DNA of 64,000 nt from Paenibacillus whitsoniae. Its GTDB lineage: Bacteria > Bacillota > Bacilli > Paenibacillales > NBRC-103111. Under the pieces are notes generated by a model, which did not search any database, was not told where the DNA came from, and saw only the letters and a program-made list of their open reading frames with translations. The translations under genes and the position numbers were made by a program. Shown here piece after piece: positions 40,917 to 49,745 of this stretch. The DNA is taken from NCBI RefSeq assembly GCF_003955665.1, contig NZ_RXHU01000078.1, positions 1 through 64,000 on the forward strand, read 5' to 3'. Each line of letters starts with the position of its first letter. Positions within the stretch are counted from its first letter, which is position 1.

Positions 40917-42473
40917 TCATCTATACATCTCTTTGATTTGCAAAAATTCATCCAGATGGTTCAGGAACAAATCCACAATCTGTGGGTCAAAATGTTTCCC
41001 TCTCTCGGCGCGCAGCAGCTCCAACACGCGGTCAAGCTCCCATGCCTTCTTATAGACCCGATCGCTGCATAATGCGTCAAATACGTCCGCTAACGCTGTT
41101 ATTCGGCCATATAAATGGATCTCCTCACCCTTCAGTCCTTGCGGATACCCAGTGCCATCATAACGCTCATGATGCTGCCAAGCGATAATTGCCGCGGCAT
41201 ACAACACTTTTTTATTCGAATGCTTCAACATTTCATAGCCGAGATTCGCATGCGACTTCATGATCTCGAATTCCTCGGGCGTTAGTGCCGCCGGTTTGTT
41301 CAGAATGGCGTCCGGGATACCGACTTTCCCGACATCGTGCATCGGCGTCGCGAGGCGGATGACCTCCGCTTCGCTTTCCGAGAGACCGTACTTGAGCGCC
41401 AGCAGGCGGGAATATTCCGCAACGCGCTTCACGTGATGCCCGGTTTCTTTCGATCTCGTCTCGGTTATTTCCCCCATGGTGTAGATAATTTCCTGCTGCG
41501 TGCTCTCGAGTTCTTCATTCAAATACAGATTTTCGAAAGCGACCGAAACATTCGCGGAGTAAATATCGATCAGATAGCGCTCCCACTCGCTGAGTTCCTG
41601 AAAGCCGTTCATATAGATGACATTTTCCATGCCCATTTTGCTTTGAAAATAGACCACGAACCGGTCCGCGGAAAAGCTGCTTCTCCGGTTGTGGAAGGCC
41701 ATTTCGATCTCGCTGAGCACGTCAATCGGCACAACGTCGCGCGCTCGCGCGTCCTGGGAAGCTGCATAATCACCGCTCGCCGCGAGGATATAAATATCTT
41801 CAACGCCCTTGGTCACGGCGAACGAGCAGTGAAGCGCGTTTTTGTGCACGTTGACGATCGACGTCATCTGCGTCAAAACGCCGGAGGCGAATTTTTTCAA
41901 GGATTGCAATTCAAATAAAGAGGCGGATGATTTAATGATTTCCTCTAAGCCGACACGGCTTTTTTCAATCGTTTTAATATCGCGGTACGATCTAAGAGCG
42001 GTGACGATCGTCGTGAACAGCTTTTGCGAGGTCAGCTCCGTTTTTTCTTTATAATCGTTAATATCGTACTCCATGATGACCGTGCGCTCAGGAGCTTGGC
42101 CCGGCTGGCCGGTGCGGAGGATAATTCGAATCGCCTGATTCTTTAACTCGTCGCGAATATATCTCACGATCTGCAGCCCGGCGTCCTCAACCTCCATCAC
42201 GACATCCAGCAGCACTACGGCAATGTTCGGCTGCTCCTTGAGCAGCTGCCTGGCCTCGTGCGCGGAATAGGCGCTTAGAAAGTCGAGCTTGCGGCCAGCA
42301 AATTCAAAATCATGCAAAACCATCCGCGTCACCTGATGAATTTGCTTTTCGTCATCGACAATCAAAAGCAGCCAGGGCTCCTGTTCGATGCCGGTTACAT
42401 CCAGCTCAGCGCCGATTTCCTCATCTGCAAACAGAAGCTCATCCACGTCAGCTTGTCCGGCTTCATTCGTCAT
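40917..42473 (-). CDS. Response regulator with DUF3369 and HD-GYP domains
   Basis: A 518-residue regulator. Receiver domain about residues 34-155 with LLIVDDEKQIHQ, phospho-Asp in VVLLDVVMEVED and the Lys in YKEKTE; then DUF3369 (about 185-330), a GAF-like domain; then HD-GYP (about 335-510) with the metal residues in HDVGKVGIPD and HHERYDGTGYPQGLKG. HD-GYP enzymes break down cyclic-di-GMP. It overlaps the kinase gene by four bases (ATGA). The output is therefore predicted to be second-messenger turnover, not DNA binding. Confidence 0.93.
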   Translation of the reverse strand: MTNEAGQADVDELLFADEEIGAELDVTGIEQEPWLLLIVDDEKQIHQVTRMVLHDFEFAGRKLDFLSAYSAHEARQLLKEQPNIAVVLLDVVMEVEDAGLQIVRYIRDELKNQAIRIILRTGQPGQAPERTVIMEYDINDYKEKTELTSQKLFTTIVTALRSYRDIKTIEKSRVGLEEIIKSSASLFELQSLKKFASGVLTQMTSIVNVHKNALHCSFAVTKGVEDIYILAASGDYAASQDARARDVVPIDVLSEIEMAFHNRRSSFSADRFVVYFQSKMGMENVIYMNGFQELSEWERYLIDIYSANVSVAFENLYLNEELESTQQEIIYTMGEITETRSKETGHHVKRVAEYSRLLALKYGLSESEAEVIRLATPMHDVGKVGIPDAILNKPAALTPEEFEIMKSHANLGYEMLKHSNKKVLYAAAIIAWQHHERYDGTGYPQGLKGEEIHLYGRITALADVFDALCSDRVYKKAWELDRVLELLRAERGKHFDPQIVDLFLNHLDEFLQIKEMYR

Positions 42474-44005
42474 AAAAAAGCTTCCTCCTCTTTGGGGATT
42501 GTGATCGTAAATAGGCTGCCTTGCCCCCGTGTGCTGTAACAGTGAATCACGCCGTTCAGCGATTGCGTTACGACATTGTACACGATGTTCATACCAAGTC
42601 CCGTCCCCCCGCTGCCGCGGCTTGTCGTAAAGAACGGATCAAAAATATGATCGAGCACCTCTTGCGTCATCCCTTTGCCGTCGTCGGAATAGGCAATCTC
42701 AATGTTGGCGCCCAAATCACGAACGCGGATGGTCAGCGTCCCCTCTTCGTTCGGCTCATACGCGTGATTTAAAGAATTCATGACCAGGTTCGTCATAATC
42801 TGTGAGATGGCGCCCGGATATGTATAGAGCTGAATCGTTTCGTCGCAAATGATGTCCATGCGCAAAAGTGTCTTTTTGAGCGCCGGTCTGAGACTCGCGA
42901 CGATGCCGTCCAAGTATTCTTTCAGTTCAATGGTCCGCTTGATCTCGACGCTCTGATCCACAGAAATCTGCTTGAAGCTGCGAATAAGCGCAGACGCTCG
43001 CTCGAGATTCGACAGCACCATCGTATTTGTCTCATGGGTCACGGCAAGGAATTGCTCGAGATCTGACTTTTTCATTTTACCTTGTTGGAATATTTCCGTA
43101 AAATGCTTCGTTCGGTCATCCAAATACGTGATCGCGGTAACGCCAATGCCGATCGGCGTATTGATTTCGTGTGACACGCCGGCGACAAGGCCGCCCAGCG
43201 CACTCATTTTCTCGGACTGGACCAGCTGGTCCTTCGCCACTTCCAGCGTCGTCAGCGCTTGCTGGAGCTGTTGGTAGCGCTCGTCCAGGTTCGCGACCAT
43301 GCCGTTAAAAGCGTCCGCCACCTCCTCAATCTCCGGTGAAGAAGCCATCTGCAGCTTGGGCAGTTCCCCGCCTTGCTTCACGACGTTGGCCGCTTCCCGC
43401 AGCTTACCGAGCGGACGAATGACAATGCTTCGCAAGATTAACCATATTAACATCGATAGTATGATCGCAATGCTGATCCCGACAACCAGAATCAACTTCG
43501 TTCTTTTCTTGAGCAGCACTTGTTCTTCGGAAGCGTCGAAGAAAACTTCAACCGCGCCAACTACGCTCCCGTCCTCCTGAAGCGGAGCCGTCAGACGCAC
43601 GACAGGACGGTCATGGGCCGCCATCGGCACCCGATCGACAATCGTACGATCCTGATTCGGGATCACCACCTCAGCAGCTCTGAGCTGCTTTCCGATTTCG
43701 GTCCGATCGGACGCGGCGAGTATGAGTCCTTCTTTGTTATAAAGCTTCATGTCCAGGACATGCTGGTTCTTGTATTGGATATAGTCAAAAATCTGCTGCA
43801 CATCGGTAACCGAACGCGATTCCTCGTAACGTCCGTTTATCGCAATGGTCATGCCGCTGATCTGACTCACATAGGCTTCTTTAATCGATTGGTTCAAGCT
43901 GTATGTATCGAAGATCATCATTGTCGAAATCATGGCGACGGAAACGGTGGTCATCAAGACGACGATACGTTTCTGAAGGCTTAATCTTTTACGGCGTATA
44001 GGCAT
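42470..44005 (-). CDS. Membrane sensor histidine kinase with HAMP domain
   Basis: A 511-residue kinase. Membrane segments at about 14-32 and 172-192 flank an extracytoplasmic sensor domain of about 140 residues (FDYIQYKNQHVLDMKLYNKEGLILAAS is cache-like). HAMP follows (about 190-245), then a coiled coil, the phospho-acceptor GVSHEINTPIGIG, and the HATPase motifs NLVMNSLNHAY, DDGKGM and GTGLGMNIV. It is coupled to the HD-GYP regulator. The lipoprotein gene is 14 bases upstream and may encode a co-sensor. Confidence 0.93.
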   Translation of the reverse strand: MPIRRKRLSLQKRIVVLMTTVSVAMISTMMIFDTYSLNQSIKEAYVSQISGMTIAINGRYEESRSVTDVQQIFDYIQYKNQHVLDMKLYNKEGLILAASDRTEIGKQLRAAEVVIPNQDRTIVDRVPMAAHDRPVVRLTAPLQEDGSVVGAVEVFFDASEEQVLLKKRTKLILVVGISIAIILSMLIWLILRSIVIRPLGKLREAANVVKQGGELPKLQMASSPEIEEVADAFNGMVANLDERYQQLQQALTTLEVAKDQLVQSEKMSALGGLVAGVSHEINTPIGIGVTAITYLDDRTKHFTEIFQQGKMKKSDLEQFLAVTHETNTMVLSNLERASALIRSFKQISVDQSVEIKRTIELKEYLDGIVASLRPALKKTLLRMDIICDETIQLYTYPGAISQIMTNLVMNSLNHAYEPNEEGTLTIRVRDLGANIEIAYSDDGKGMTQEVLDHIFDPFFTTSRGSGGTGLGMNIVYNVVTQSLNGVIHCYSTRGQGSLFTITIPKEEEAFL

Positions 44006-44019
44006 TATTCCTCCGACAC

Positions 44020-44400
44020 CTACTTCACTTCAAATGTGACGGTTTGGCCGACATTATACGGCGTGTGATCGTTATTATGCAGCGAGACCCTCGCCTCATG
44101 CTTGCCGGGACTTAGATGCTCGAGCACCTTCTCAGGCTCAGTTACGATAATTTTCTCACTTCCATCTAAGGATAAATGAATATGCCCTTCTCCTGTCACT
44201 CGCGCATGATCGTAATGCTCTTTGGACAGCTTGAGGTCAGTCTTTATATGAAGTGTCGCCGTGTCGCCGCTTACGGCCGCTGTAACGTCCAGGGTCGGCG
44301 TAAATGTGCTGGCAGACTGCGATTCTGTTTTGGCTGATCCACAACCCGCCAAAAGCGCTGCTACAGCAAGGGTCAAACATATCCCTTTCATCTTCTTCAT
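44020..44400 (-). CDS. Small lipoprotein with a beta-domain, 126 residues
   Basis: The signal peptide MKKMKGICLTLAVAALLAGC has a lipobox with Cys20. The mature part is beta-rich: LDVTAAVSGDTATLHIKTDL, GEGHIHLSLDG and LSPGKHEARVSLHNNDHTPY. Several histidines (HYDH, GHIH, NNDH) could bind a metal; the layout is similar to YtkA-like and DUF4399-like extracytoplasmic domains, but I cannot fix the family. It is the first gene of the kinase/HD-GYP unit, 14 bases ahead. GGAGGATG precedes the ATG. Confidence 0.85.
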   Translation of the reverse strand: MKKMKGICLTLAVAALLAGCGSAKTESQSASTFTPTLDVTAAVSGDTATLHIKTDLKLSKEHYDHARVTGEGHIHLSLDGSEKIIVTEPEKVLEHLSPGKHEARVSLHNNDHTPYNVGQTVTFEVK

Positions 44401-44706
44401 GTGTCATCCTCCAAAAAAGAAAATCTGTTGTCTATCGTTGTCAGATAGCGCCATCCTCTTTAGCTTAAGAAGTAACGGGCGGTTTGTCTACTGTTATTTT
44501 GGCAACAAGTGTCATATTCGGCGCTCTGGACAGGAGTTGACGTTTTATTCCTAATTTTCAGATAATTGATGTCGAAAAATCATGATACCGCTCACATCCT
44601 GCGCTTCCCCAGGAAATAATTTCATTTCCCCATCGAAGCATGATTTCCCTGCTTTTCGCGCAAGGTAGGATAGTCGCAATTTCTATTTATCAGGAGGTAT
44701 CGCCCC
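44401..44706. other. Divergent intergenic region of 306 bases
   Basis: It should hold the promoters of the lipoprotein operon and of the gene at 44707. A near-palindrome CTATCGTTGTCAGATAG is at 44433-44449. No reading frame here has a ribosome binding site, and no RNA gene is evident. Confidence 0.5.
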
Positions 44707-45024
44707 ATGACAGACACCCGCCAACACCAGCAGCCTTTACAGCACGCCATCGACGCAGCCGATAACGCGATTCTGCAAGCGCAGGACGCCGAGCATCAGC
44801 TCCAACGCGCGCTCAAACAAGCTGATCCGCAGCGCATTCAATCGGCTCAGGCCGCGCTTGCACAAGCACAACACAACGTTCAGGAGGCGCAGGAGCAGTT
44901 GAAATCGTTCCCTGCAGACGAATTCGGCACACAAACGGCACAGACTGCGCAGCAGCTCACCCAAGCCGCACAGGATCTGACGGCAAGCGAAGCGAAATCC
45001 CATATGCCGAAGCAAATTCGGTAA
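44707..45024 (+). CDS. Alanine/glutamine-rich helical protein, 105 residues
   Basis: Strong ribosome binding site (CAGGAGGT) nine bases before the ATG. The product is almost entirely predicted helix, rich in Ala, Gln and Asp with heptad spacing (AADNAILQAQDAEHQLQRALKQ, ALAQAQHNVQEAQEQL), so it is probably a coiled coil. No signal peptide, cysteines or known domain. It is followed by a terminator and has its own promoter region. Function unknown. Confidence 0.75.
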   Translation: MTDTRQHQQPLQHAIDAADNAILQAQDAEHQLQRALKQADPQRIQSAQAALAQAQHNVQEAQEQLKSFPADEFGTQTAQTAQQLTQAAQDLTASEAKSHMPKQIR

Positions 45025-45045
45025 CGCCGTTTCAATATTTCCCGG

Positions 45046-45077
45046 AAAAAAGCGATCGAATTTCGAATCGCTTTTTT
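45046..45077 (+). terminator. Bidirectional terminator
   Basis: AAAAAAGCGAT/ATCGCTTTTTT arms with an inner CGAA/TTCG loop, 21 bases after the stop of the helical protein. Confidence 0.85.
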
Positions 45078-45145
45078 CTTTTGAGCGGACAGTGTGATAC
45101 ACTACGGGAATAGTCTTTTAGTTTTTGGGGGAGGAACTTGCTCGC

Positions 45146-45781
45146 ATGCTTGTCATTGGAATTGCCGGAGGCACAGGCTCCGGAAAAACAACCGTCGCCA
45201 AATCGATTATGTCCAAACTCGGTCCGGCGAACGTCACGCTCATATCTCAGGATAATTATTATCTTCATCATAGCGGTCTTTCTTTTGAAGAACGGGAACG
45301 CATTAATTATGACCACCCGAACGCCTTCGAGAACAGCCTGCTGCTGGCACACCTCAAGGAGCTCAGCGATGGACGCGCGGTCCAAATCCCGGTGTACGAT
45401 TTTTCACAGCATGCGCGGGCGCAAGAAACAATTCGCGTCGATGTGAAACCGATCGTTCTGATCGAAGGCATTCACGTCTTGACGGACGAGGAGCTGCGCA
45501 GTGCGCTCGACATTAAGGTGTTCGTCGATACGGACCCTGACGTGCGCATTCTTCGCCGCCTATCCCGCGACATCAACGAGCGCGGCCGTACGCTGCAATC
45601 GGTGTTCGATCAATATTTGACGACCGTGAAACCGATGCACGACGCATTCATCGAGCCGTCGAAGAAGTATGCGGACATCATTATTCCCGAAGGCGGCGAG
45701 AATCAGATCGGCATCTCGATGCTGACTGTGCTGACGGAACGCTATTTGACGGATCAGGCGGCTCGCGGCGAGATCGGATAA
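45146..45781 (+). CDS. udk: Uridine kinase
   Basis: A 211-residue P-loop kinase that phosphorylates uridine and cytidine in pyrimidine salvage. Walker A is GIAGGTGSGKTT (residues 5-16); SQDNYYLHH, NYDHPNAFE, VYDFSQHAR, LIEGIHVL and RRLSRDINERGR are all family motifs. GGGGGAGG lies 11 bases before the ATG at 45146; a TTG seven codons earlier overlaps that site. Terminators flank it. Confidence 0.96.
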   Translation: MLVIGIAGGTGSGKTTVAKSIMSKLGPANVTLISQDNYYLHHSGLSFEERERINYDHPNAFENSLLLAHLKELSDGRAVQIPVYDFSQHARAQETIRVDVKPIVLIEGIHVLTDEELRSALDIKVFVDTDPDVRILRRLSRDINERGRTLQSVFDQYLTTVKPMHDAFIEPSKKYADIIIPEGGENQIGISMLTVLTERYLTDQAARGEIG

Positions 45782-45794
45782 GCGGCAGTCAAGC

Positions 45795-45843
45795 AAAAAG
45801 ACACCTTTCCAGCCCGATAAGCTGGCTGAGGTGTCTTTTTTTA
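45795..45843 (+). terminator. Bidirectional terminator after udk
   Basis: AAAAAGACACCT/AGGTGTCTTTTT with inner CCAGC/GCTGG; it also serves the convergent gene at 45847. Confidence 0.88.
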
Positions 45844-45846
45844 GTT

Positions 45847-46389
45847 TCACTGCATGTTCCCAAGCTCGATCACTTCCCACCGGCCTTCATAGGCCTGCAA
45901 TTGCGGATTCAAGGGGACATGGAATTGGCGCAAGATGACAAGCCGCGCCTTCCTGATCCATTCCTTGAACGATGGATACGTCACGAACAGATTGGCGTAG
46001 CGGTCGCTCATGCACATGAAGTGAGGTTCTGGCGATTTGTCCGTCAAAAACGTCAGCGACGTATCCAACGGGGTGTACTTCTTACGCTTGCCCTCCCACT
46101 GATCGACCTCGACGCGAAGCGCAGTGTCCACTTCTTCAAGATAAGCTTGAAGCTGCTTCACCCGCGCGTGGTACGGCATCTCTGCACGAATGTCCATGCG
46201 CCGCAGCGTCTCCTCGTGCTGCGGATAGAAGATTAACCGCTTAAACGATTTATTTTCCGCCCAGTCAACCAGTGAACGCACATCCGCCTCTGTCCAATCC
46301 TCAAACGTTTCGAAAACAAGGACCGTCCCCTTCCGCTTCTCTTCCGGCGGCTCGTAGCCAAATGGAACCTGGATCTGTTCTCTGGCCAT
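45847..46389 (-). CDS. Uncharacterised protein, 180 residues
   Basis: ATG 46389 follows GAGGAGGAGAGG. The protein is soluble and begins MAREQIQVPFGYEPPEEKRKG, then has alternating strands and helices (TVLVFETFEDWTEADVRSLVDWA, RLIFYPQHEETLRRMDI, FMCMSDRYANLFVTYPSFKEWIRK). The text suggests a Rossmann-like nucleotide-binding fold, but no P-loop or HxGH motif is present. No family recognised. It converges on udk and is divergent from the aminopeptidase gene. Confidence 0.75.
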   Translation of the reverse strand: MAREQIQVPFGYEPPEEKRKGTVLVFETFEDWTEADVRSLVDWAENKSFKRLIFYPQHEETLRRMDIRAEMPYHARVKQLQAYLEEVDTALRVEVDQWEGKRKKYTPLDTSLTFLTDKSPEPHFMCMSDRYANLFVTYPSFKEWIRKARLVILRQFHVPLNPQLQAYEGRWEVIELGNMQ

Positions 46390-46508
46390 ACCTCTCCTCC
46401 TCGTCATTTTGTGTTGGCTTCGCTTTTCTCCCTTTAGTATACCCCGCGACTGTGCTTTGTCACGAGCAAAGCCCACAATTGACCTTGTGTCAATAATGTG
46501 TCTCCTAT

Positions 46509-46537
46509 TTGGCTTGCCCTGCCAACTGCGCTATAAT
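46509..46537 (+). promoter_or_regulatory. Promoter of the aminopeptidase gene
   Basis: TTGGCT (46509-46514) and TATAAT (46532-46537), spacing 17, 37 bases before the start codon. Confidence 0.7.
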
Positions 46538-46574
46538 AAAACGGAAGTTATTTCCCTGAAGGAGACCAATACCC

Positions 46575-47690
46575 ATGAGAGATCCACGATTACAGACTTT
46601 TGCACGCAACATCATCCGCTACTCCGTGAGCCTTCAACCCGGTGAAAACATATTGATTGAAATGATCGGCGTCAAAGATCCAGAACTGGCGAAATGCTTG
46701 ATCGAGGAAGTGTACGCGGTAGGCGGGAATCCTTTTATTGAGCTGCGCGACCCGATGATTACAAGAAGCCTGCAAATGGGCGGCAACGAAAAGCAATTGA
46801 CGACCTGGTCCAATTTCGAGCTGGAACGGATGAAGCAAATGGACGCCTATGTGGCAGTCCGCAGCGGCGATAACATCACCGAGTCTTCCGACGTCCCGGA
46901 CGAGCAGATGAAGATGTTCTTGAAGCACTATCAGCGTCCGATCTTCGACGAGCGAATCAACAACACGAAGTGGGTCGTCATGCGCTACCCGAACCCGTCC
47001 ATGGCCCAGCTCGCCGGCAAAAGCACGGAAGCGTTCGAGGACTTCTACTTTAACGTCTGCAACCTCGACTACAGCAAAATGGCAAAAGCGATGGAAGCGC
47101 TTGTCGATCTTATGAACCGCACGGACCGTGTCCGACTCGTCGCAAAAGGCACCGACCTGTCGTTCTCGATCAAAGGCATCGGCGCTGTACCTTGCTCCGG
47201 CCTTCGCAACTTGCCGGACGGCGAGGTGTACACGGCTCCTGTCAAGGATTCCGTGAACGGTGTGATCAGCTATAATACGCCGACCATTTATGCGGGCACC
47301 TCCTTCGAGAATATCGTGCTCACATTCGAAAATGGACGCATCATTGAAGCAACCAGCAACGATACGAAGAAGCTGAACGAGATTCTTGATACGGATGAAG
47401 GCGCGCGCTACATCGGCGAGTTCGCGATCGGCGTGAATCCGTATATTCAGCACCCGATGAAAGATATTTTATTTGATGAGAAAATCGACGGCAGCATTCA
47501 CTTCACCCCAGGGCAAGCTTACGAAGAAGCCGATAACACGAACCGTTCCTCCGTGCACTGGGACATGGTGCTCATTCAACGGCCGGAATACGGCGGCGGT
47601 GAGATTTATTTCGACAATGTGCTGATCCGCAAAGACGGTCGTTTCGTCATTCCTGAACTGGAGCAGCTGAATCCTGAAAACTTAAAATAG
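46575..47690 (+). CDS. M29 family aminopeptidase
   Basis: A 371-residue zinc/cobalt exopeptidase (AmpS/PepS type) acting in the cytoplasm. The metal ligands are visible in IGEFAIGVNP (Glu), IDGSIHFTPGQAYEEAD (His and following Glu) and SSVHWDMVL (His-x-Asp); the first Glu is in the GTSFENI region. Length is slightly shorter than the 410-residue standard. GAAGGAGACC precedes the ATG. Own promoter and terminator. Confidence 0.93.
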   Translation: MRDPRLQTFARNIIRYSVSLQPGENILIEMIGVKDPELAKCLIEEVYAVGGNPFIELRDPMITRSLQMGGNEKQLTTWSNFELERMKQMDAYVAVRSGDNITESSDVPDEQMKMFLKHYQRPIFDERINNTKWVVMRYPNPSMAQLAGKSTEAFEDFYFNVCNLDYSKMAKAMEALVDLMNRTDRVRLVAKGTDLSFSIKGIGAVPCSGLRNLPDGEVYTAPVKDSVNGVISYNTPTIYAGTSFENIVLTFENGRIIEATSNDTKKLNEILDTDEGARYIGEFAIGVNPYIQHPMKDILFDEKIDGSIHFTPGQAYEEADNTNRSSVHWDMVLIQRPEYGGGEIYFDNVLIRKDGRFVIPELEQLNPENLK

Positions 47691-47705
47691 TTCATGACAT
47701 TAAAT

Positions 47706-47756
47706 AAGCAACGGCTCCCTGCTCAACTTCTTGAGAGGCGGCCGTTGCTTTTTTTT
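47706..47756 (+). terminator. Terminator after the aminopeptidase gene
   Basis: AAGCAACGGC/GCCGTTGCTT with eight T. Confidence 0.85.
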
Positions 47757-49237
47757 CAGCCGAGCCAATGAAAAATCACATGCTCCGGCGATTCGTCATG
47801 ATGGGGCAGCTCAGCTGGCTGCAGCACGTCCGGCGGGCTCGCCGGCCTCGCTGGCAAGCTGGGCCATCCGGCTGCCTGGATATGCACCGCGGTTCCCTTT
47901 GGTACAAATGGGAATAACTGCTCGATGTCCGCGTTCGAAAGCCGCACACAGCCAAGCGAAGCGTTGCTTCCGATCGAGCTGTCATCGTAGGTGCCGTGCA
48001 AAGCGATCGCGCCCAGTCCCAGCCCTGCTTCGCCATAGGAACTCGCAGTTTTGCCGCGCGGCTGAAGGACCCGGTCCGTCACGATGAAGTCGCCGACCGG
48101 TGTGCTGTCCTGCTGCCCTAGTCCAATCGGCTTATCCCAAAGGAGCTGATTGCCGGCCAGCAGCTTCAGTTGATGCTCAGCCTTATTAATTTCAATATGA
48201 ATAGGCGCATAGGGCACTGCCTCTGCTCCTGCCATATTCGCGTAAAACATCTCCTCAGGGGTCTGCGCCTGCGGGTTATAGACCCATCCCCCTCCTCCCG
48301 TATAAGCCTCAGCAACGGCGTTAGAGCCGCTGCCCGCCTCTTTCGGTATGTAGCTGAGATAATTGCCCGGATAATCTTGCAAAAGCGCATCAAGGCGCTC
48401 TGGTACCTTCCCTTTATCGCGGCTATACGCCATAAGCGCCGTACGAACTAAATTAGCACCAATCGCGGTTAGCGGTTGGTGCTCTTTCCATGCGGCGTTG
48501 AGAAAACGAATCCGAACGGCATCGTCGATCTCCGGCTGGTACGTGGCGACGACGATCGCCTGCTTAATCAGATCCTCATGGGTCAGCCTCATCGTTTTTC
48601 CCCAGCTCGTGCTATCCTGTGTTACGACACCGTAGAGCAGGATACTCGTTTTCGGCATATCCTTCGCAAGCTGAACGGCCTGCTTATGCAGGGCCTTCTC
48701 CAGTTCAGCTTGCGGCGTCTGCTCGGAGATGTACAGCACGAACGGCGCTTCGACCGTCTCATACGTCACCTCGCGGCCGACGTCCCAGGCCTTCATTTTG
48801 GACACCGATGAATGCACCGCCCCCCCGCCTAATGCAAAAACCAGGAGCAAGAGCAAGTTGATGACAGCCAGCACGATCAGCAGCTTCTTCATCAAAGGCG
48901 GCAGCAGCGGCTTTCTTACCGCACCCACTTCGCTTAACTTGGCCACATGAGCCGCTTGCTGCTCATTCAATTGATGAAGCGCCCGGTTGGCGGCTGAATA
49001 GAACGGAGACGGGTACGTTTTGAGTACTTCCTTGTAATGAAAAAAGGCCCGCTTCCAATTGCCCTTGAGCTGATACTTTTGGCCGAGGTTATAGTGCGCT
49101 TCCGGCGAGTTCGCGTCCAGATACCGAATCACCTTCTCATAATAGAGCGGATCGGACTGCGAGATGTACAGATTTTTGTGCAAATGAATCAGATGGTCGT
49201 CAAGCGGGTTGCGAAATCGCTCCTGTCGGCGGATCAT
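47756..49237 (-). CDS. Membrane-anchored L,D-transpeptidase with TPR-like N-terminus
   Basis: A 493-residue protein with three parts. Residues 45-73 form a TPR-like repeat (PEAHYNLGQKYQLKGNWKRA...), placed in the cytoplasm; residues 118-136 are a membrane helix; a long external part ends in a YkuD domain with the catalytic HGTYDDSSIG and SLGCVRLSN (Cys nucleophile). YkuD enzymes make 3-3 cross-links in peptidoglycan or attach proteins. GAGAGGAGCC precedes the ATG at 49237. Two palindromes overlap the promoter region. No LysM domain is present. Confidence 0.9.
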   Translation of the reverse strand: MIRRQERFRNPLDDHLIHLHKNLYISQSDPLYYEKVIRYLDANSPEAHYNLGQKYQLKGNWKRAFFHYKEVLKTYPSPFYSAANRALHQLNEQQAAHVAKLSEVGAVRKPLLPPLMKKLLIVLAVINLLLLLVFALGGGAVHSSVSKMKAWDVGREVTYETVEAPFVLYISEQTPQAELEKALHKQAVQLAKDMPKTSILLYGVVTQDSTSWGKTMRLTHEDLIKQAIVVATYQPEIDDAVRIRFLNAAWKEHQPLTAIGANLVRTALMAYSRDKGKVPERLDALLQDYPGNYLSYIPKEAGSGSNAVAEAYTGGGGWVYNPQAQTPEEMFYANMAGAEAVPYAPIHIEINKAEHQLKLLAGNQLLWDKPIGLGQQDSTPVGDFIVTDRVLQPRGKTASSYGEAGLGLGAIALHGTYDDSSIGSNASLGCVRLSNADIEQLFPFVPKGTAVHIQAAGWPSLPARPASPPDVLQPAELPHHDESPEHVIFHWLG

Positions 49238-49285
49238 ACGGCTCCTCTCCGTTCGAGATAGATTAGCTTGTCCTGCCTTGGTGTT

Positions 49286-49320
49286 TGATACAATTAGTAT
49301 CTCTGATACATAATGTATCA
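49286..49320 (-). promoter_or_regulatory. Two 17-base palindromes in the L,D-transpeptidase promoter
   Basis: TGATACATAATGTATCA (49304-49320, perfect) and TGATACAATTAGTATCT (49286-49302, near-perfect), 18 bases centre to centre. They overlap a possible promoter, TTGCAT at 49321-49326 region and GATACT. They look like tandem operators for one regulator. Confidence 0.6.
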
Positions 49321-49370
49321 TGCAAATGATAGAATGACAACCCTTTCTTCACGATTCGCCTCACTGCAAA

Positions 49371-49401
49371 CAAAAACGCCCCTGTCTTCGCGACAAGGGC
49401 G
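49371..49401 (-). terminator. Terminator of the qox operon
   Basis: CGCCCTTGTC/GACAGGGGCG (one G-T pair) followed on the minus strand by TTTTTGTTT. Confidence 0.82.
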
Positions 49402-49414
49402 CCATACTATACGA

Positions 49415-49744
49415 TTAATGTGCAACCTGATTATAAGTCATAATCCAGATAGAGCCGCCGACAACTGTAATCAGAATAACCAGACCCAGCAAGAGCGCCA
49501 TGACATTCCATCGTGAGTTCTCGCCTTCCCGGATATGCATGAAGAAGAACAATTGAACGACGAACTGCAGGATCGCCATGATCAAGATCAGAACAAGCGT
49601 GCCGGTTTTGCCCATCATGTGGTTCATGACGACAACGAGCGGAATGATCGTCAGAATAATCGAGAGCACGAAGCCGATCGTGTACGACTTCAGAGAGCCG
49701 TGCGATTCATGCTTATTATGAACGTTCGAATGCGATTGACTCAT
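49415..49744 (-). CDS. qoxD: Quinol oxidase subunit IV
   Basis: A 109-residue protein with three membrane helices (about 22-42, 47-70, 80-102), typical of the small subunit IV of aa3/bo3 quinol oxidases. SYTIGFVLSIILTIIPLVVV and LQFVVQLFFFMHI are the family signature. The N-terminus is His/Ser/Asn-rich. It begins one base after qoxC ends. It assists assembly of the oxidase. Confidence 0.93.
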   Translation of the reverse strand: MSQSHSNVHNKHESHGSLKSYTIGFVLSIILTIIPLVVVMNHMMGKTGTLVLILIMAILQFVVQLFFFMHIREGENSRWNVMALLLGLVILITVVGGSIWIMTYNQVAH

Positions 49745-49745
49745 C

